Shown: positions 44,344-53,967 of the stretch, in pieces
Layout: each line of letters opens with the position of its first letter
Position numbering within the stretch: the first letter of the stretch is position 1
Notes under the pieces: model-generated
Told to the model about the DNA's origin: nothing
Seen by the model: only the letters and a program-made list of their open reading frames with translations
Database searches by the model: none
Source of the DNA: Lacticaseibacillus jixianensis
Lineage (GTDB): Bacteria; Bacillota; Bacilli; Lactobacillales; Lactobacillaceae
DNA: 64,000 nt
Reading direction: 5' to 3'
Assembly: GCF_003946485.1 (NCBI RefSeq)
Contig: NZ_RHOJ01000002.1
Location: 1-64,000 of the forward strand
Translations under genes and position numbers: made by a program

Positions 44344-45177
44344 CTACTGTGCCGGCTTCCAGGTCTTCCACCCGAGGTAATCCGCCGTGTGCAAAAGTTG
44401 TTCCGCGTTCTTGACCCGGGCGGCCGTTGGCGGCTCGATGCCTTCCAGCGGGTAGGTAATGCCGAGTTCGTGGTACTTCTTCACGCCCAGCGTGTGGTAC
44501 GGCAGCACCTCGACCTTCTGCACGTGGTCTAAGGTCTTGATGTAGTCCCCGAGCTGCTTAAGGTAGACGTCGTAGTCCGTGCGCTGCGGCACCAGCACGT
44601 GGCGGATCCACATGTCGCAGCCATTCTGCGACATCCATTGGATCATGTCGAGGATGTTCTCGTTGCCGATCCCCGTGAGCTTCTTGTGCTCAGCCGAGTT
44701 GATGTGCTTGATGTCGACTAGCGAAATGTCGGTCACGGCCATCAGCTGCTTGAACTTCGAAAACCACGGCTCGTCGCGGGTGAACGGTCCACCCGACGTA
44801 TCCAGGCACGTGGAGATGCCGCGTGCCTTGGCCTTGGTGAACAGGTCAAGCAGAAAATCGATCTGCACCAAAGACTCCCCGCCCGAGCAGGTCAAGCCGC
44901 CGGTCTCGCCCCAAAACGCCCGGTAGCGCTCGGCGTTGTCGAGCAGCTCGTCGGCGGTCATTTCCGTGCCGACCCCGATGTTCCAGGTGTCAGGATTGTG
45001 GCAGTACTGGCACCGCATCCGGCACCCCTGCAGGAAGGCGACGAAACGAATGCCAGGGCCGTCGACCGAACCAAAACTTTCTAGTGAATGAACGTACCCG
45101 ATGACCGGGCCCTTGTCTTCTACCCCAATGGAATCAAGCACATTCAGCGGGGTCGTGGTATTATCGATCAATTTCAT
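44344..45177 (-). CDS. pflA: Pyruvate formate-lyase activating enzyme
   Basis: Radical SAM enzyme that abstracts hydrogen from a glycine of PflB under anaerobic conditions. The 277-residue protein carries the cluster motif CRMRCQYC (C-x3-C-x2-C) in the N-terminal third, the CSGGES glycine-rich SAM segment and DTSGGPF. The start ATG 45177 follows AGGAGG; a TTG three bases earlier is also possible. It lies 144 bases after pflB, with a hairpin between that may partly terminate. Confidence 0.95.
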   Translation of the reverse strand: MKLIDNTTTPLNVLDSIGVEDKGPVIGYVHSLESFGSVDGPGIRFVAFLQGCRMRCQYCHNPDTWNIGVGTEMTADELLDNAERYRAFWGETGGLTCSGGESLVQIDFLLDLFTKAKARGISTCLDTSGGPFTRDEPWFSKFKQLMAVTDISLVDIKHINSAEHKKLTGIGNENILDMIQWMSQNGCDMWIRHVLVPQRTDYDVYLKQLGDYIKTLDHVQKVEVLPYHTLGVKKYHELGITYPLEGIEPPTAARVKNAEQLLHTADYLGWKTWKPAQ

Positions 45178-45253
45178 CAATCTTGCCTCCTGTCAGCCTC
45201 AGCATACGCTGGTCTGCCCACAAGCGGCAAATAATTTTGCCGCCTCTGGGCAA

Positions 45254-45288
45254 AACGGGAGTCCCAAAGTGGTGACTCCCGTTTCGTC
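45254..45288 (-). terminator. Hairpin between pflB and pflA
   Basis: Minus-strand AACGGGAGTC pairs perfectly with GACTCCCGTT; only TTTTG follows. It may be a leaky terminator or mRNA stabiliser setting PflB above PflA. Confidence 0.65.
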
Positions 45289-45321
45289 TAACTATTGAGA
45301 TGTGATCACCGTGGCAAGTTG

Positions 45322-47583
45322 TTACATCTCTTCGAAGAACGTCCGGGCAATAACGTCGTCCTGCTGCTCCTTGGTCAGATCTGCGAAGTAGACGCAGTAA
45401 CCAGAGACGCGGACCGTCAGTGTTGGGTATTCTTCTGGGTGCTTCTGCGCATCGATCAAGGTCTCCTTGTTGAAGACGTTGATGTTCAGGTGCATCCCGT
45501 TGTTCTCCATGTAGCCGTCGATCATGTGAACCAGCGTGTCCTTGCGAGTCTCATCGTCGTGGCCCAAGGTGTTCGGGGTCACACCGAACGTGTTGGAGAT
45601 CCCGTCTGTTGCGTAGTGATAAGGGATCTTCGCCGTGGACATCAGGGAAGCCAAGGCCCCGTTCTTTTCAGCGCCGTAAGCCGGGTTTGCACCAGGTGAG
45701 AATGGTTCGCCCTTCTGGCGGCCGTTAGGGGTGGTCCCGGTGTTCTTCCCGTAAACCACGTTGGAGGTGATGGTCAGAACAGAAGTGGACAGCTTAGCGC
45801 CGTGGTACAGGTGGTGGGTGTTCATCTTGTTGTAGAAGTACTTGATGAGCCACTTAGCAATGTCGTCGGCCCGGTCGTCGTTGTTCCCGTAACGTGGGTA
45901 GTCTTCGTTTTCGGCCTTGAAGTCGATGGCCACACCGTTTTCGTCGCGGACTGGGTGAACCTTGCCGTACTTGATCGCGGAGATCGAGTCAACGGCGTGG
46001 GAGAACCCGGAGATCCCGGTGGCAAAGGTGTAATTCAGGTGCGTGTCCTTCAGCGCCAACTGAGCGGATTCGTAGTAGTACTTGTCGTGCATGTACTGGA
46101 TCGCGTTCAAGGCGTTGACATAGACGTCGGCCAGCCAAGTTGCCTGAACGTCGAACTTCTTCATGAATTCATCGTAATCGATGACATCAGAGGAAATTGG
46201 CTCGGTTTCTGGCCCCACTTGGGTCTCGCCGATTTCGTCCATCCCCCCGTTGATGGCGTAAAGGATCGCCTTCGCCAGGTTGGCCCGGGCGCCGAAGAAC
46301 TGAACCCCGTCCTTGATTGGCTGAGCGGACACACAGCAGGCAATGCCGTAGTAGTCCGTGCCCCATTCGGTGCGCATCAGTGAGTCGTTTTCGTACTGAA
46401 TGGTCGAACTGGAGATGGAGACTTCGGTTGCGTAACGCTTGAAGCCTTCCGGCAGCTTCTCGTCCCACAGCAGCGTGATGTTTGGCTCCGGTGCGGCGCC
46501 CATGTTGTCAAGCGTCTTCAGGAAGCGGAACGCCGTCTTGGTGATGTGGTGCCGGCCGTCAAAGCCAACGCCGCCCAGGCTCAGGGTTGCCCAGATCGGG
46601 TCGCCAGAGAACAGTGAGTTGTACTCTTCGGTGCGGATGAAGCGCACCATGCGCAGCTTCATGACCAAGTGATCGATCAGCTCTTGGGCCTGGCTCTCAT
46701 CCAACAGGCCGCGCTTCATGTCGCGTTCGATGAAGGCGTCGATCGTGGTGTCGATGCGGCCAACGGACATGGCCGCCCCGTTTTGGGTCTTAACGGCGGC
46801 CAAGTAGCCGAAGTAGATCCACTGAACAGCTTCCTGAGCGGTGGTCGCTGGCTTGGAAATATCAAAGCCGTAGCTGGCCGCCATCTTCTTCATGTCGTTC
46901 AGGGCCCGGTACTGGTCGGAAACCTGTTCGCGCAGGCGGATCACATCGTCGGTCATTTCGCCGTCGCCGATATTGTCAAAATCAGCCTTCTTGGCGGCCA
47001 TCAGCTTGTCGATCCCGTAAATCGCGATCCGCGGGAAGTCGGCAACGATGCGGCCACGGGCGTATGCGTCAGGCAGGCCGGTCACGATCTTGTAGTGGCG
47101 CGCCTTGCGCATATCTGGCGTGTAAACATCGAACACCCCTTGGTTGTGGGTCTTGTGGTATTCGGTGAAGATCTTGTGCATTTCAGGATCTGGCGTGTAG
47201 CCGTAAGACTTCAACGCATCTTCAGCCATCCGGATCCCACCGAAAGGCATGAACGCACGCTTGAACGGCTTGTCAGTTTGCAGACCCACGATCTTTTCCA
47301 GGTCTTTGTTCAAATAGCCAGGGCCGTGGCTGGTGACCGTTGCGACGACTTTGGTATCCGCATCAAGGACACCGCCAGCCGCACGTTCCTGCTTCTTCAG
47401 GTTCAAAACCTGGTTGTTCAGGATCGTGGTTGCCTCAGTCGGGCCGGCAAGGAATGATTCATCGCCGTTATACTGTGTCAGGTTGTGCTGAATGAAATCG
47501 CGAACGTTGATCTCATCCTGCCAGTCGCCGCCATTGAAACCTTCCCAGTAGGTCTTGATGTCGGTTTTGTCTAACTGCTTCAT
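45322..47583 (-). CDS. pflB: Pyruvate formate-lyase
   Basis: Glycyl radical enzyme converting pyruvate and CoA to acetyl-CoA and formate in anaerobic mixed-acid metabolism. The 753-residue protein has the paired active-site cysteines in IACCVSAQ, followed by [12 protein letters not shown]. The radical glycine is in [17 protein letters not shown] near the C-terminus. It has its own promoter and a preceding AGGAGG. It is the gene before pflA, its activator. Confidence 0.97.
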   Translation of the reverse strand: MKQLDKTDIKTYWEGFNGGDWQDEINVRDFIQHNLTQYNGDESFLAGPTEATTILNNQVLNLKKQERAAGGVLDADTKVVATVTSHGPGYLNKDLEKIVGLQTDKPFKRAFMPFGGIRMAEDALKSYGYTPDPEMHKIFTEYHKTHNQGVFDVYTPDMRKARHYKIVTGLPDAYARGRIVADFPRIAIYGIDKLMAAKKADFDNIGDGEMTDDVIRLREQVSDQYRALNDMKKMAASYGFDISKPATTAQEAVQWIYFGYLAAVKTQNGAAMSVGRIDTTIDAFIERDMKRGLLDESQAQELIDHLVMKLRMVRFIRTEEYNSLFSGDPIWATLSLGGVGFDGRHHITKTAFRFLKTLDNMGAAPEPNITLLWDEKLPEGFKRYATEVSISSSTIQYENDSLMRTEWGTDYYGIACCVSAQPIKDGVQFFGARANLAKAILYAINGGMDEIGETQVGPETEPISSDVIDYDEFMKKFDVQATWLADVYVNALNAIQYMHDKYYYESAQLALKDTHLNYTFATGISGFSHAVDSISAIKYGKVHPVRDENGVAIDFKAENEDYPRYGNNDDRADDIAKWLIKYFYNKMNTHHLYHGAKLSTSVLTITSNVVYGKNTGTTPNGRQKGEPFSPGANPAYGAEKNGALASLMSTAKIPYHYATDGISNTFGVTPNTLGHDDETRKDTLVHMIDGYMENNGMHLNINVFNKETLIDAQKHPEEYPTLTVRVSGYCVYFADLTKEQQDDVIARTFFEEM

Positions 47584-47631
47584 CTGGATAGCCTCCTATT
47601 GTTGAACTTTTACCACAGTTCTTACGTAATT

Positions 47632-47659
47632 AGTATAACACGTCACAAGGGCTGTGCAA
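47632..47659 (-). promoter_or_regulatory. Promoter of pflB
   Basis: Minus-strand TTGCAC (47654-47659) and TATACT (47632-47637), spacing 16. TTGTGACG between the boxes and TTTGTGAATAGTTTACC near 47732-47749 each contain a TTGTGA half of a Rex or FNR/Crp-type site. Neither is a full palindrome. Confidence 0.65.
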
Positions 47660-47841
47660 GCCTTTTCTTTCCCCCTTTAAAGGCAAAGAGAGCGGTGTCA
47701 GGAACGGGGCCCAATTGTAAACTTAGGTAAACTATTCACAAAGATTTTCGGCCAAAATGTTGATACTACGGCATTTCTAAGGTCCCCTGTCGCATCAAAC
47801 TGTACTACAGTTATTCGAGTTGTGTATTGCAACAGAAGCAC

Positions 47842-47867
47842 AAAAAACGAGGCGTCGCCGCCTCGTT
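47842..47867 (-). terminator. Intrinsic terminator of parEC
   Basis: Minus-strand AACGAGGC with GCCTCGTT, followed by a T-run. Confidence 0.9.
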
Positions 47868-47876
47868 AGAAAAAAA

Positions 47877-50327
47877 TTAATTTTCTGCCGGTGTTTCGAG
47901 TAATTGGGTCAGGTGAACAAAACTTGGGGTCCCCTGCGTCTCGGTATCCAGGACGAAGGAGCCGTTCGAATACCGGTCGCCGTCTGGGTAATCACTGGCC
48001 GCAAGCTCGACCTGCTCGCCCTTGTCGGTGACGACGGTGATGAGCGTATTGTCGTCGACCACACTCATCGCCGCGATGCGGTGCGGATCGCGCTTCAGCT
48101 CCCGCAGGACCATCAGGCCGCGGCGCGCTCGGGCGCTAACGCCCATTTCCTTGAGTTTCATCTTCTTGAAGGCGCCGCGCTGCGTCAGGATGCCGATCTC
48201 GGTTTTTTCCGGATCATCAACCAGCGCAAAGTTGACCACATAATCGCCCGCCTTCAGGCTCATGCTTTTGACCCCGGTGGAGCGGGCCCCGATCACGCTG
48301 ACGTCCGCCAGCGCGAACTGCAAGCCGTACGCCTGATGGGTCACGGCAAAGACCGTCTGCACTGAGTCCGGCGCGGCAAAGTAGACGTTGGTGACGCTCG
48401 CGCCCTTGCCCTTGAGCTTCATGGCCACCATCGGCCGGCTCTTGTAGCTGCGCTGCGGCTGCAGGTCCGCCAGCGCGGTTTGCTTGATGTAGCCATCCGA
48501 CGAGCCCAGGACAAAATTGCCCTTGGCCGTCAGCGCATCGAAGCCAAACGCGCCGATCACGTGCTCGTCATTGCCGATCCCCACGGCCTGGGACAGGTGC
48601 TCCCCGGCGTCCTTCCAGCGGGAATCTTCCAGCTCGTGAACGGGCCGGTAGATCACGTTGCCGGCGCTGGTGAAGATGTAGAGGTGCTGCAGCGTCCCCA
48701 TTTCGCGCTTGAAGACGGGAAAATCGTTGGTCTTGAGCCCGTTGTCTTCATCCGCCACGGCCTGGTAGGAGCGCAGCGAGCTGCGCTTCATGTAGCCGTC
48801 GCGGGACACCAGGACCATGACGCGCTCGTCGGCCACCGTCACGGTGGTATCGACCTCCAGCGCCTCGATCTGCGCCTCGATCGTCGACTTGCGGTCCTTG
48901 CCGTAGGTCTTGGCGATCGCCGCCAGCTCCGCTTCGATCACCGCGTCTCTGGCCGAATCGTGATCGAGGATATCATGATAGGTCGCGATGCTCTTGGCCA
49001 GCTGGGCGGCTTCTTCCTCCAGCGCGGTGATGTCCGTATTGGTCAACCGGTACAGCTGCAGGGACACGATGGCCTCGGCCTGGTCGACCGAAAAGGCGTA
49101 CTGCTTGACCAGGTTGGCCTTGGCATCGGCTTTGTTGTCGCTGCTGCGGATGGTGTGGATGACCTGATCGAGGATCGAGATCATCTTGATCAGGCCTTGA
49201 ACGATGTGCTGGCGCGCTTCGGCCTTGCTCAGATCGTACTTGGTCCGGCGGGTCACCACGTCCTGGCGGTGCTTGAGGTAGGCCTCGAGCATGGGCTTCA
49301 GCCCCAGCTGCTTGGGCTTCAGATCGGCAATGGCGACCATGTTGAAGTTGTAGTTGATCTGCAGGTCGGTGTTTTTGAACAGGTAGGTCAAGATGCCATC
49401 GGCGTTGGCCTCTTTTTTCAGCTCGATGACCACGGACAGGCCGAAGCGGTCGGATTCGTCGCGCACCTCGGCGATGCCGTCGACCTTCTTGGCCAGCCGC
49501 AGTTCGTCGATCTTCTTGATGAGCAGCGCCTTGTTGACCTCGTAAGGCAGCTCGGTGATCACGATCTGCTGCTTGCCGCCGCGCATCGTCTCCGTGTGCG
49601 CGCGGGAGCGCACCACGATCTTGCCGCGGCCCGTTTCGTAGGCCTGGCGAATCCCGGCCAGCCCCTGAATGATGCCGCCCGTCGGAAAATCGGGCCCCTG
49701 AACGAACTTCATCAGGTCGCCCAATGTCGCGTCGGGGTGCTTCATCAGGTAAAGCAGCGCGTTAATGACCTCGCGGAGGTTGTGCGGCGGAATGTCGGTC
49801 GCATAACCGGCCGAGATCCCGGTCGCGCCGTTGACCAGCAGGTTGGGAAAAGCGGCCGGCAGCACCGTCGGCTCCTCGGTGGTGTCATCGAAGTTCAGCA
49901 CCATATCCACGGTGTCTTTTTCGATGTCCTTCAAAAGCTCACCGGCGATCTTCGCCAGCCGGGCCTCCGTGTAACGCATCGCGGCAGGCGGGTCGCCGTC
50001 CATGGACCCGTTATTCCCGTGCATCTCGATCAGCGGCTCTTCCAGCTTCCAGTCCTGCGACAGCCGCACCATCGCCTCGTAGATCGACGAGTCGCCGTGG
50101 GGGTGAAAATTACCCATGACGTTCCCGACCGACTTGGCGGACTTGCGAAAGCCCTTATCAAACGTGTTCCCATCCTGATTCATCGCATAAAGGATGCGCC
50201 GCTGAACGGGTTTAAGGCCGTCCCTGACGTCAGGCAGGGCCCGCTCTTGGATGATGTACTTGGAGTAGCGACCGAAGCGCTCCCCCATCACCTCTTCAAG
50301 CGTCATTTCTTGAATGTGATTTGCCAT
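47877..50327 (-). CDS. parC: DNA topoisomerase IV subunit A
   Basis: DNA-cleaving subunit of topoisomerase IV, which decatenates daughter chromosomes. The 816-residue protein has the N-terminal breakage domain with the catalytic Tyr in [10 protein letters not shown]. The quinolone region [15 protein letters not shown] has Ser and Glu at the usual resistance positions, i.e. the sensitive-type residues. The C-terminal pinwheel repeats follow. The start overlaps the parE stop by one base (TAATG). The order parE-parC is standard. Confidence 0.96.
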   Translation of the reverse strand: MANHIQEMTLEEVMGERFGRYSKYIIQERALPDVRDGLKPVQRRILYAMNQDGNTFDKGFRKSAKSVGNVMGNFHPHGDSSIYEAMVRLSQDWKLEEPLIEMHGNNGSMDGDPPAAMRYTEARLAKIAGELLKDIEKDTVDMVLNFDDTTEEPTVLPAAFPNLLVNGATGISAGYATDIPPHNLREVINALLYLMKHPDATLGDLMKFVQGPDFPTGGIIQGLAGIRQAYETGRGKIVVRSRAHTETMRGGKQQIVITELPYEVNKALLIKKIDELRLAKKVDGIAEVRDESDRFGLSVVIELKKEANADGILTYLFKNTDLQINYNFNMVAIADLKPKQLGLKPMLEAYLKHRQDVVTRRTKYDLSKAEARQHIVQGLIKMISILDQVIHTIRSSDNKADAKANLVKQYAFSVDQAEAIVSLQLYRLTNTDITALEEEAAQLAKSIATYHDILDHDSARDAVIEAELAAIAKTYGKDRKSTIEAQIEALEVDTTVTVADERVMVLVSRDGYMKRSSLRSYQAVADEDNGLKTNDFPVFKREMGTLQHLYIFTSAGNVIYRPVHELEDSRWKDAGEHLSQAVGIGNDEHVIGAFGFDALTAKGNFVLGSSDGYIKQTALADLQPQRSYKSRPMVAMKLKGKGASVTNVYFAAPDSVQTVFAVTHQAYGLQFALADVSVIGARSTGVKSMSLKAGDYVVNFALVDDPEKTEIGILTQRGAFKKMKLKEMGVSARARRGLMVLRELKRDPHRIAAMSVVDDNTLITVVTDKGEQVELAASDYPDGDRYSNGSFVLDTETQGTPSFVHLTQLLETPAEN

Positions 50328-52339
50328 TACTTACCCTTCTTCGAAATCTGCTTTTTGATCTGGGCAACGCCAAACTGCATGTCGCTGTGGTCGGCGGTCT
50401 TGGTCTCCATGATCGAGCCCTCCTCGTCCATGTCAAAGTCGACGTTGCGCTCGATCCACTCGCGCCGCGGCTCAACCCGGTCGCCCATGAGCGTGGTGAC
50501 CCGGCGCTCCGCCAGGGCTCCGTCTTCGACGTGCACCCGGATCAGCGTGCGCGTCTCCGGGTTCATCGTGGTTTCCCAAAGCTGGTCGGCGTTCATTTCG
50601 CCCAGCCCTTTGAACCGAGTCAACACGTAGCCCTTGCCCATCTTTTTAGTTTCTTTTTCCAGTTCGTCGTCGGTCCAGGCGTAGGCGATCTTGATGTTCG
50701 CGCCCTTACCCTTCTGCAGGCGGTAAAGCGGCGGCAGGGCAATGTAGATCTTGCCGGCATCCATCAGCGGGCGCATGTAGCGGTAGAAGAACGTCAGCAG
50801 CAGGATCTGGATGTGGGCGCCGTCGGTATCGGCATCGGTCATGATGATGACCTTGTCGTAGTTGGCCTGCTTGACGTCAAACTCGGCGCCGACGCCGGCC
50901 CCGATGGTGTAGATCATCGTGTTGATCTCTTCGTTCTTGACGATGTCCTGGAGCTTGGCCTTCTGGGTGTTCAGCACCTTCCCCCGCAGCGGCAGGATGG
51001 CCTGAAACTTGCGGTCGCGGCCCTGCTTGGCGGAGCCGCCCGCAGAATCCCCTTCGACAAGGTACAATTCGTTCTTGCTGGCGTTCTTGCTTTGCGCCGG
51101 CGTTAGCTTCCCGGACAGTAGCCCCTGGTCCTTCTTCTTGCGCTTGCCGGTGCGGGTGTCGTCGCGGGCCTTGCGCGCGGCCTCGCGGGCCTCCCGGGCA
51201 CGCAGGGCCTTTCTGACCAGCTCCTGCGCGTCGTCGCCGCCTTCCATCAGCCAGAAGCTCATCTTCTCGTAGATGATCTGGTCGACGGCGGTGCGGGCCT
51301 GGGGCGTGCCCAGCTTGCCCTTGGTCTGACCTTCGAACTGCAGGATCTCCTCGGGAATGCGCACAGACAGCACGGCGGCCAGGCCTTCGCGGACATCCGA
51401 GCCCTCAAGGTTCTTGTCCTTGTCCTTCAGCAGGTTGACCTTGCGCGCAAAATCGTTGAACGCGCGGGTCAAGGCGGACCGCATGCCGACCTCATGGGTG
51501 CCGCCGTCGCCGGTGCGCACGTTGTTGACGAAGCTGATCGTGTTTTCCGAGTAGCCGTCGTTGTACTGGCCGGCAAAATCGACCACGATGCCGTCTTTGT
51601 CGCCCTCGAAGTTAAAGACGGGACTGACGGTGTCGCGGTCCTCGTTCAGGTACTTGACGAAGCTGACCAGTCCGTCCGGGTAATGGTACGTCTCGGCGCG
51701 GCCGGTGCGCTCGTCGGTCAGGGTGAACACGATGTTCTTCAGCAGGAACGCGGATTCGTGCAGGCGCTCCGCCAGCGTGTCGAAGCTGTACGTCGTCGTT
51801 TGAAAAATAGTCGGATCCGGCTTGAAGGTGATGGTCGTGCCGTTGGGCTCGTTGACCTTCCCCAGCTTTTGCAACCCGCCATCGGGGTGGCCGCCGTTGA
51901 TGAAATGCTCCTCAAAGCCCTGCTTGTCGCGCACGACGCGCACGGTCAAGGCTTCGCTGAGCGCATTGACGACCGACGAGCCCACGCCGTGCAGGCCACC
52001 AGAGGTTTTGTAAGAATTCTGGTCGAACTTCCCGCCGGCGTGCAGCACCGTGAGGATGACCTCAATGGTCGGCTTGCCCGACGCGTGCATCCCCGTCGGC
52101 ATCCCCCGCCCGTGGTCCTTGACCGTGATGGAATTATCCTGATGGATCGTCACCGCGATGGTGTCCCCGTACCCGGCGAGGGCCTCATCGACTGAATTAT
52201 CGACGATTTCGTAAACCAGATGGTGCAACCCGCGGGCATCGGTCGAGCCAATATACATCCCGGGCCGCTTCCGCACGGCTTCCAGGCCGTGCAAGACCTG
52301 AATTGATGAATCGGTGTATGTTTCACTTGCTTTTGCCAT
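50327..52339 (-). CDS. parE: DNA topoisomerase IV subunit B
   Basis: ATPase subunit of topoisomerase IV. The 670-residue protein has the GHKL ATPase domain (GMYIGSTDARGLHHLVYEIV, DNSVDEALAG, GGLHGVGSSVVNALS) and the TOPRIM domain (VEGDSAGGSAKQGRDRKFQ, MTDADTDGAHI). ParE rather than GyrB is assigned because it pairs with parC and lacks the recF/dnaN context. GAGGAGC precedes the ATG at 52339. A hairpin-repeat array lies just upstream. Confidence 0.95.
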   Translation of the reverse strand: MAKASETYTDSSIQVLHGLEAVRKRPGMYIGSTDARGLHHLVYEIVDNSVDEALAGYGDTIAVTIHQDNSITVKDHGRGMPTGMHASGKPTIEVILTVLHAGGKFDQNSYKTSGGLHGVGSSVVNALSEALTVRVVRDKQGFEEHFINGGHPDGGLQKLGKVNEPNGTTITFKPDPTIFQTTTYSFDTLAERLHESAFLLKNIVFTLTDERTGRAETYHYPDGLVSFVKYLNEDRDTVSPVFNFEGDKDGIVVDFAGQYNDGYSENTISFVNNVRTGDGGTHEVGMRSALTRAFNDFARKVNLLKDKDKNLEGSDVREGLAAVLSVRIPEEILQFEGQTKGKLGTPQARTAVDQIIYEKMSFWLMEGGDDAQELVRKALRAREAREAARKARDDTRTGKRKKKDQGLLSGKLTPAQSKNASKNELYLVEGDSAGGSAKQGRDRKFQAILPLRGKVLNTQKAKLQDIVKNEEINTMIYTIGAGVGAEFDVKQANYDKVIIMTDADTDGAHIQILLLTFFYRYMRPLMDAGKIYIALPPLYRLQKGKGANIKIAYAWTDDELEKETKKMGKGYVLTRFKGLGEMNADQLWETTMNPETRTLIRVHVEDGALAERRVTTLMGDRVEPRREWIERNVDFDMDEEGSIMETKTADHSDMQFGVAQIKKQISKKGK

Positions 52340-52410
52340 TAATTGCTCCTCTTTTCGTGCAACTCCAATTACAATACACCAGACCGGCGTTTAGATGAAA
52401 GTCAATTTTA

Positions 52411-52535
52411 TTAAAGGCTGCGAAGCCGAGCGCACTTAGCCCGACGACTAGCCTAGCCTGAAGCATTACCGCCGGTCTTTGGCGGTGAGGCTTCAGGCGT
52501 AGCTAGACGCTCGGGCGTTGCTCGGCTGAGCGCAA
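52411..52535 (+). repeat. Nested hairpin element, family I, unit E
   Basis: The outer stem GCCGAGC (52425-52431) pairs with GCTCGGC (52520-52526). The loop GCACTT plus A faces GTT. The middle stem GCCCGA (52439-52444) pairs with TCGGGC (52511-52516). The core GCCTGAAGC pairs with GCTTCAGGC, and the tip ACCGCC pairs with GGCGGT. The 5' flank TTAAAGGCTGCGAA differs from the AGGTGC of units A, B and D. Confidence 0.85.
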
Positions 52536-52600
52536 CTAAAGGCTGCGAAGCCGAGCGCACTTAGCCAGACGACTAGCCTAGTGAACCGAAGCTGCCGCCG
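52536..52600 (+). repeat. Truncated hairpin unit F
   Basis: About 45 bases repeat the start of unit E with one mismatch, at a period of 125 bases. The match then fades through GAAGC and CCGCCG at the tip. The right arm is missing, so the hairpin cannot form. Confidence 0.8.
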
Positions 52601-52703
52601 AATACCGAATACTTGTTCGGGCAACCTATTTTACGCAACATTCTCCCTGTCGTCAAAAAATGGTAAACTGGACCCACTGATATTTCCGCTAGAAGGTGTT
52701 TGC

Positions 52704-53293
52704 TTGCCAGACTTTCTCACTAAACCGACGCTGACGGCAGGCGCCGTCACACTGCGCCCGTTTAACGCTGCCGACATCCCCCGGATGCTCGAGATCCTGG
52801 CGTTGCCCCAGGTGAATCTGTTCACCGGTGCCTTAACGCACACGCCAAGCGCGACGGCGCGCTTCCCGGCCAATGCCAGCGACGAAAAGCGGTATCGGGC
52901 CTGGTACCAAACCCGCAACCAGCAGCCGGACCGCCTGGACCTTGCGCTCCACGCTAGTGGTCAGTTGGTTGGCGAAGTCGTGCTGAACGAGTACGCTGCG
53001 GCAATCAATTCCTGCAACCTGCGCGTGCTGATCGCCGATGATGCCACCGGGCGCGGCACGGGACCCAAGCGCTGACTTTGATGCTCGGGTACGCCTTCAC
53101 TGACCTCCACCTGACGGCCGTCACGCTTGACGTGTTTGACTTTAACCCGCGGGCGCTGCATGTTTACCGCAAAGTGGGCTTCACGCAAACCGGCCGCATT
53201 GAACACGACCTGGTGCTCGACGGCCAGCCGCACACGACCTTCACCATGCGGGCAACTGCCGCCTCATTTGCTAAGAAAGGACCTCAGTTATGA
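52704..53293 (+). pseudogene. GNAT acetyltransferase (RimJ/RimL type), frameshifted
   Basis: Read from TTG 52704 (GAAGGTG upstream) the protein starts PDFLTKPTLTAGAVTLRPF and keeps GNAT features to the acetyl-CoA loop, where GRGTGP is followed by KR-stop at 53073. Adding one base at about 53063-53066 restores EALTLMLGYAFTDLHL and the rest of the domain (DVFDFNPRALHVYRKVGF) up to 53293. So a single-base deletion in a run of CCC-AAG breaks an otherwise intact roughly 195-residue enzyme. Alternatives are a sequencing error or programmed slippage, but the CCCAAG run is a weak slippery site. The stop overlaps the plsY start. Confidence 0.88.
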
Positions 53294-53907
53294 CACTCGC
53301 ATTATGCTTCGTCCTTGCCTACCTGATCGGCTCCATCCCCAGCGGGGTCTGGGTCGGGCAAGCCTTCTTCCACCAGGACATCCGCACCGCCGGCTCCCAC
53401 AACATCGGCACCACTAACGCGTACCGCGTGCTCGGCCCGGTCGGGGGCACCATCGTCCTGGTCATGGACATCTTAAAAGGCACACTCGGGGCCAGCCTGC
53501 CCATGCTGTTCGGCCTGCATCCCCACTGGCTGGTGCTGCTGGTCGGGCTGGCTGCCGTATTCGGCCACACCTGCTCGATTTTCATCGGCTTCAAGGGCGG
53601 CAAGGCCGTCGCGACCTCGGCGGGCATCGCGCTGGCGTACAACCCGCCGTTCTTCCTGTTCTGCTGCGCCGTCTTCATCAGCCTCGTGCTGCTGACCTCC
53701 ATGGTCTCCGTCGCCTCGACGCTGGGGATGTTTCTGATCACACTCGCCACCCCGCTTTGGCACGACTGGATCCTCACCGCTGTGGCGGCACTGATCTGGC
53801 TTTTGATCATGGTGCGCCACCGTGCCAACTTTGCCCGCATCAAAAACGGCACCGAGAACATGGTCCCATTCGGGCTGGGCCAGTACCTGCGCAAGCGCAA
53901 ATCCTAA
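53290..53907 (+). CDS. plsY: Acyl-phosphate:glycerol-3-phosphate acyltransferase
   Basis: Integral membrane enzyme starting phospholipid synthesis by acylating glycerol-3-phosphate from acyl-phosphate. The 205-residue protein has five hydrophobic segments and the three PlsY loop motifs: IGSIPSGVW, GSHNIGTTNAYRVLG and GFKGGKAVATSAG. The start ATG 53290 overlaps the broken acetyltransferase gene. It is followed by a strong terminator. Its position beside parEC is common in Firmicutes. Confidence 0.95.
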   Translation: MTLALCFVLAYLIGSIPSGVWVGQAFFHQDIRTAGSHNIGTTNAYRVLGPVGGTIVLVMDILKGTLGASLPMLFGLHPHWLVLLVGLAAVFGHTCSIFIGFKGGKAVATSAGIALAYNPPFFLFCCAVFISLVLLTSMVSVASTLGMFLITLATPLWHDWILTAVAALIWLLIMVRHRANFARIKNGTENMVPFGLGQYLRKRKS

Positions 53908-53930
53908 ACCAATGAATCAATTAACGCAAA

Positions 53931-53963
53931 ACGCCAAGGCAATCCTGCCTTGGCGTTTTTTTT
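53931..53963 (+). terminator. Intrinsic terminator of plsY
   Basis: Perfect ten-base stem ACGCCAAGGC/GCCTTGGCGT followed by seven T. Confidence 0.93.
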
Positions 53964-53967
53964 GCCT

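Noticed and set aside
48480-50630. 716-codon open frame opposite parC/parE
   Set aside because: Antisense shadow spanning two genes, with no family motif.
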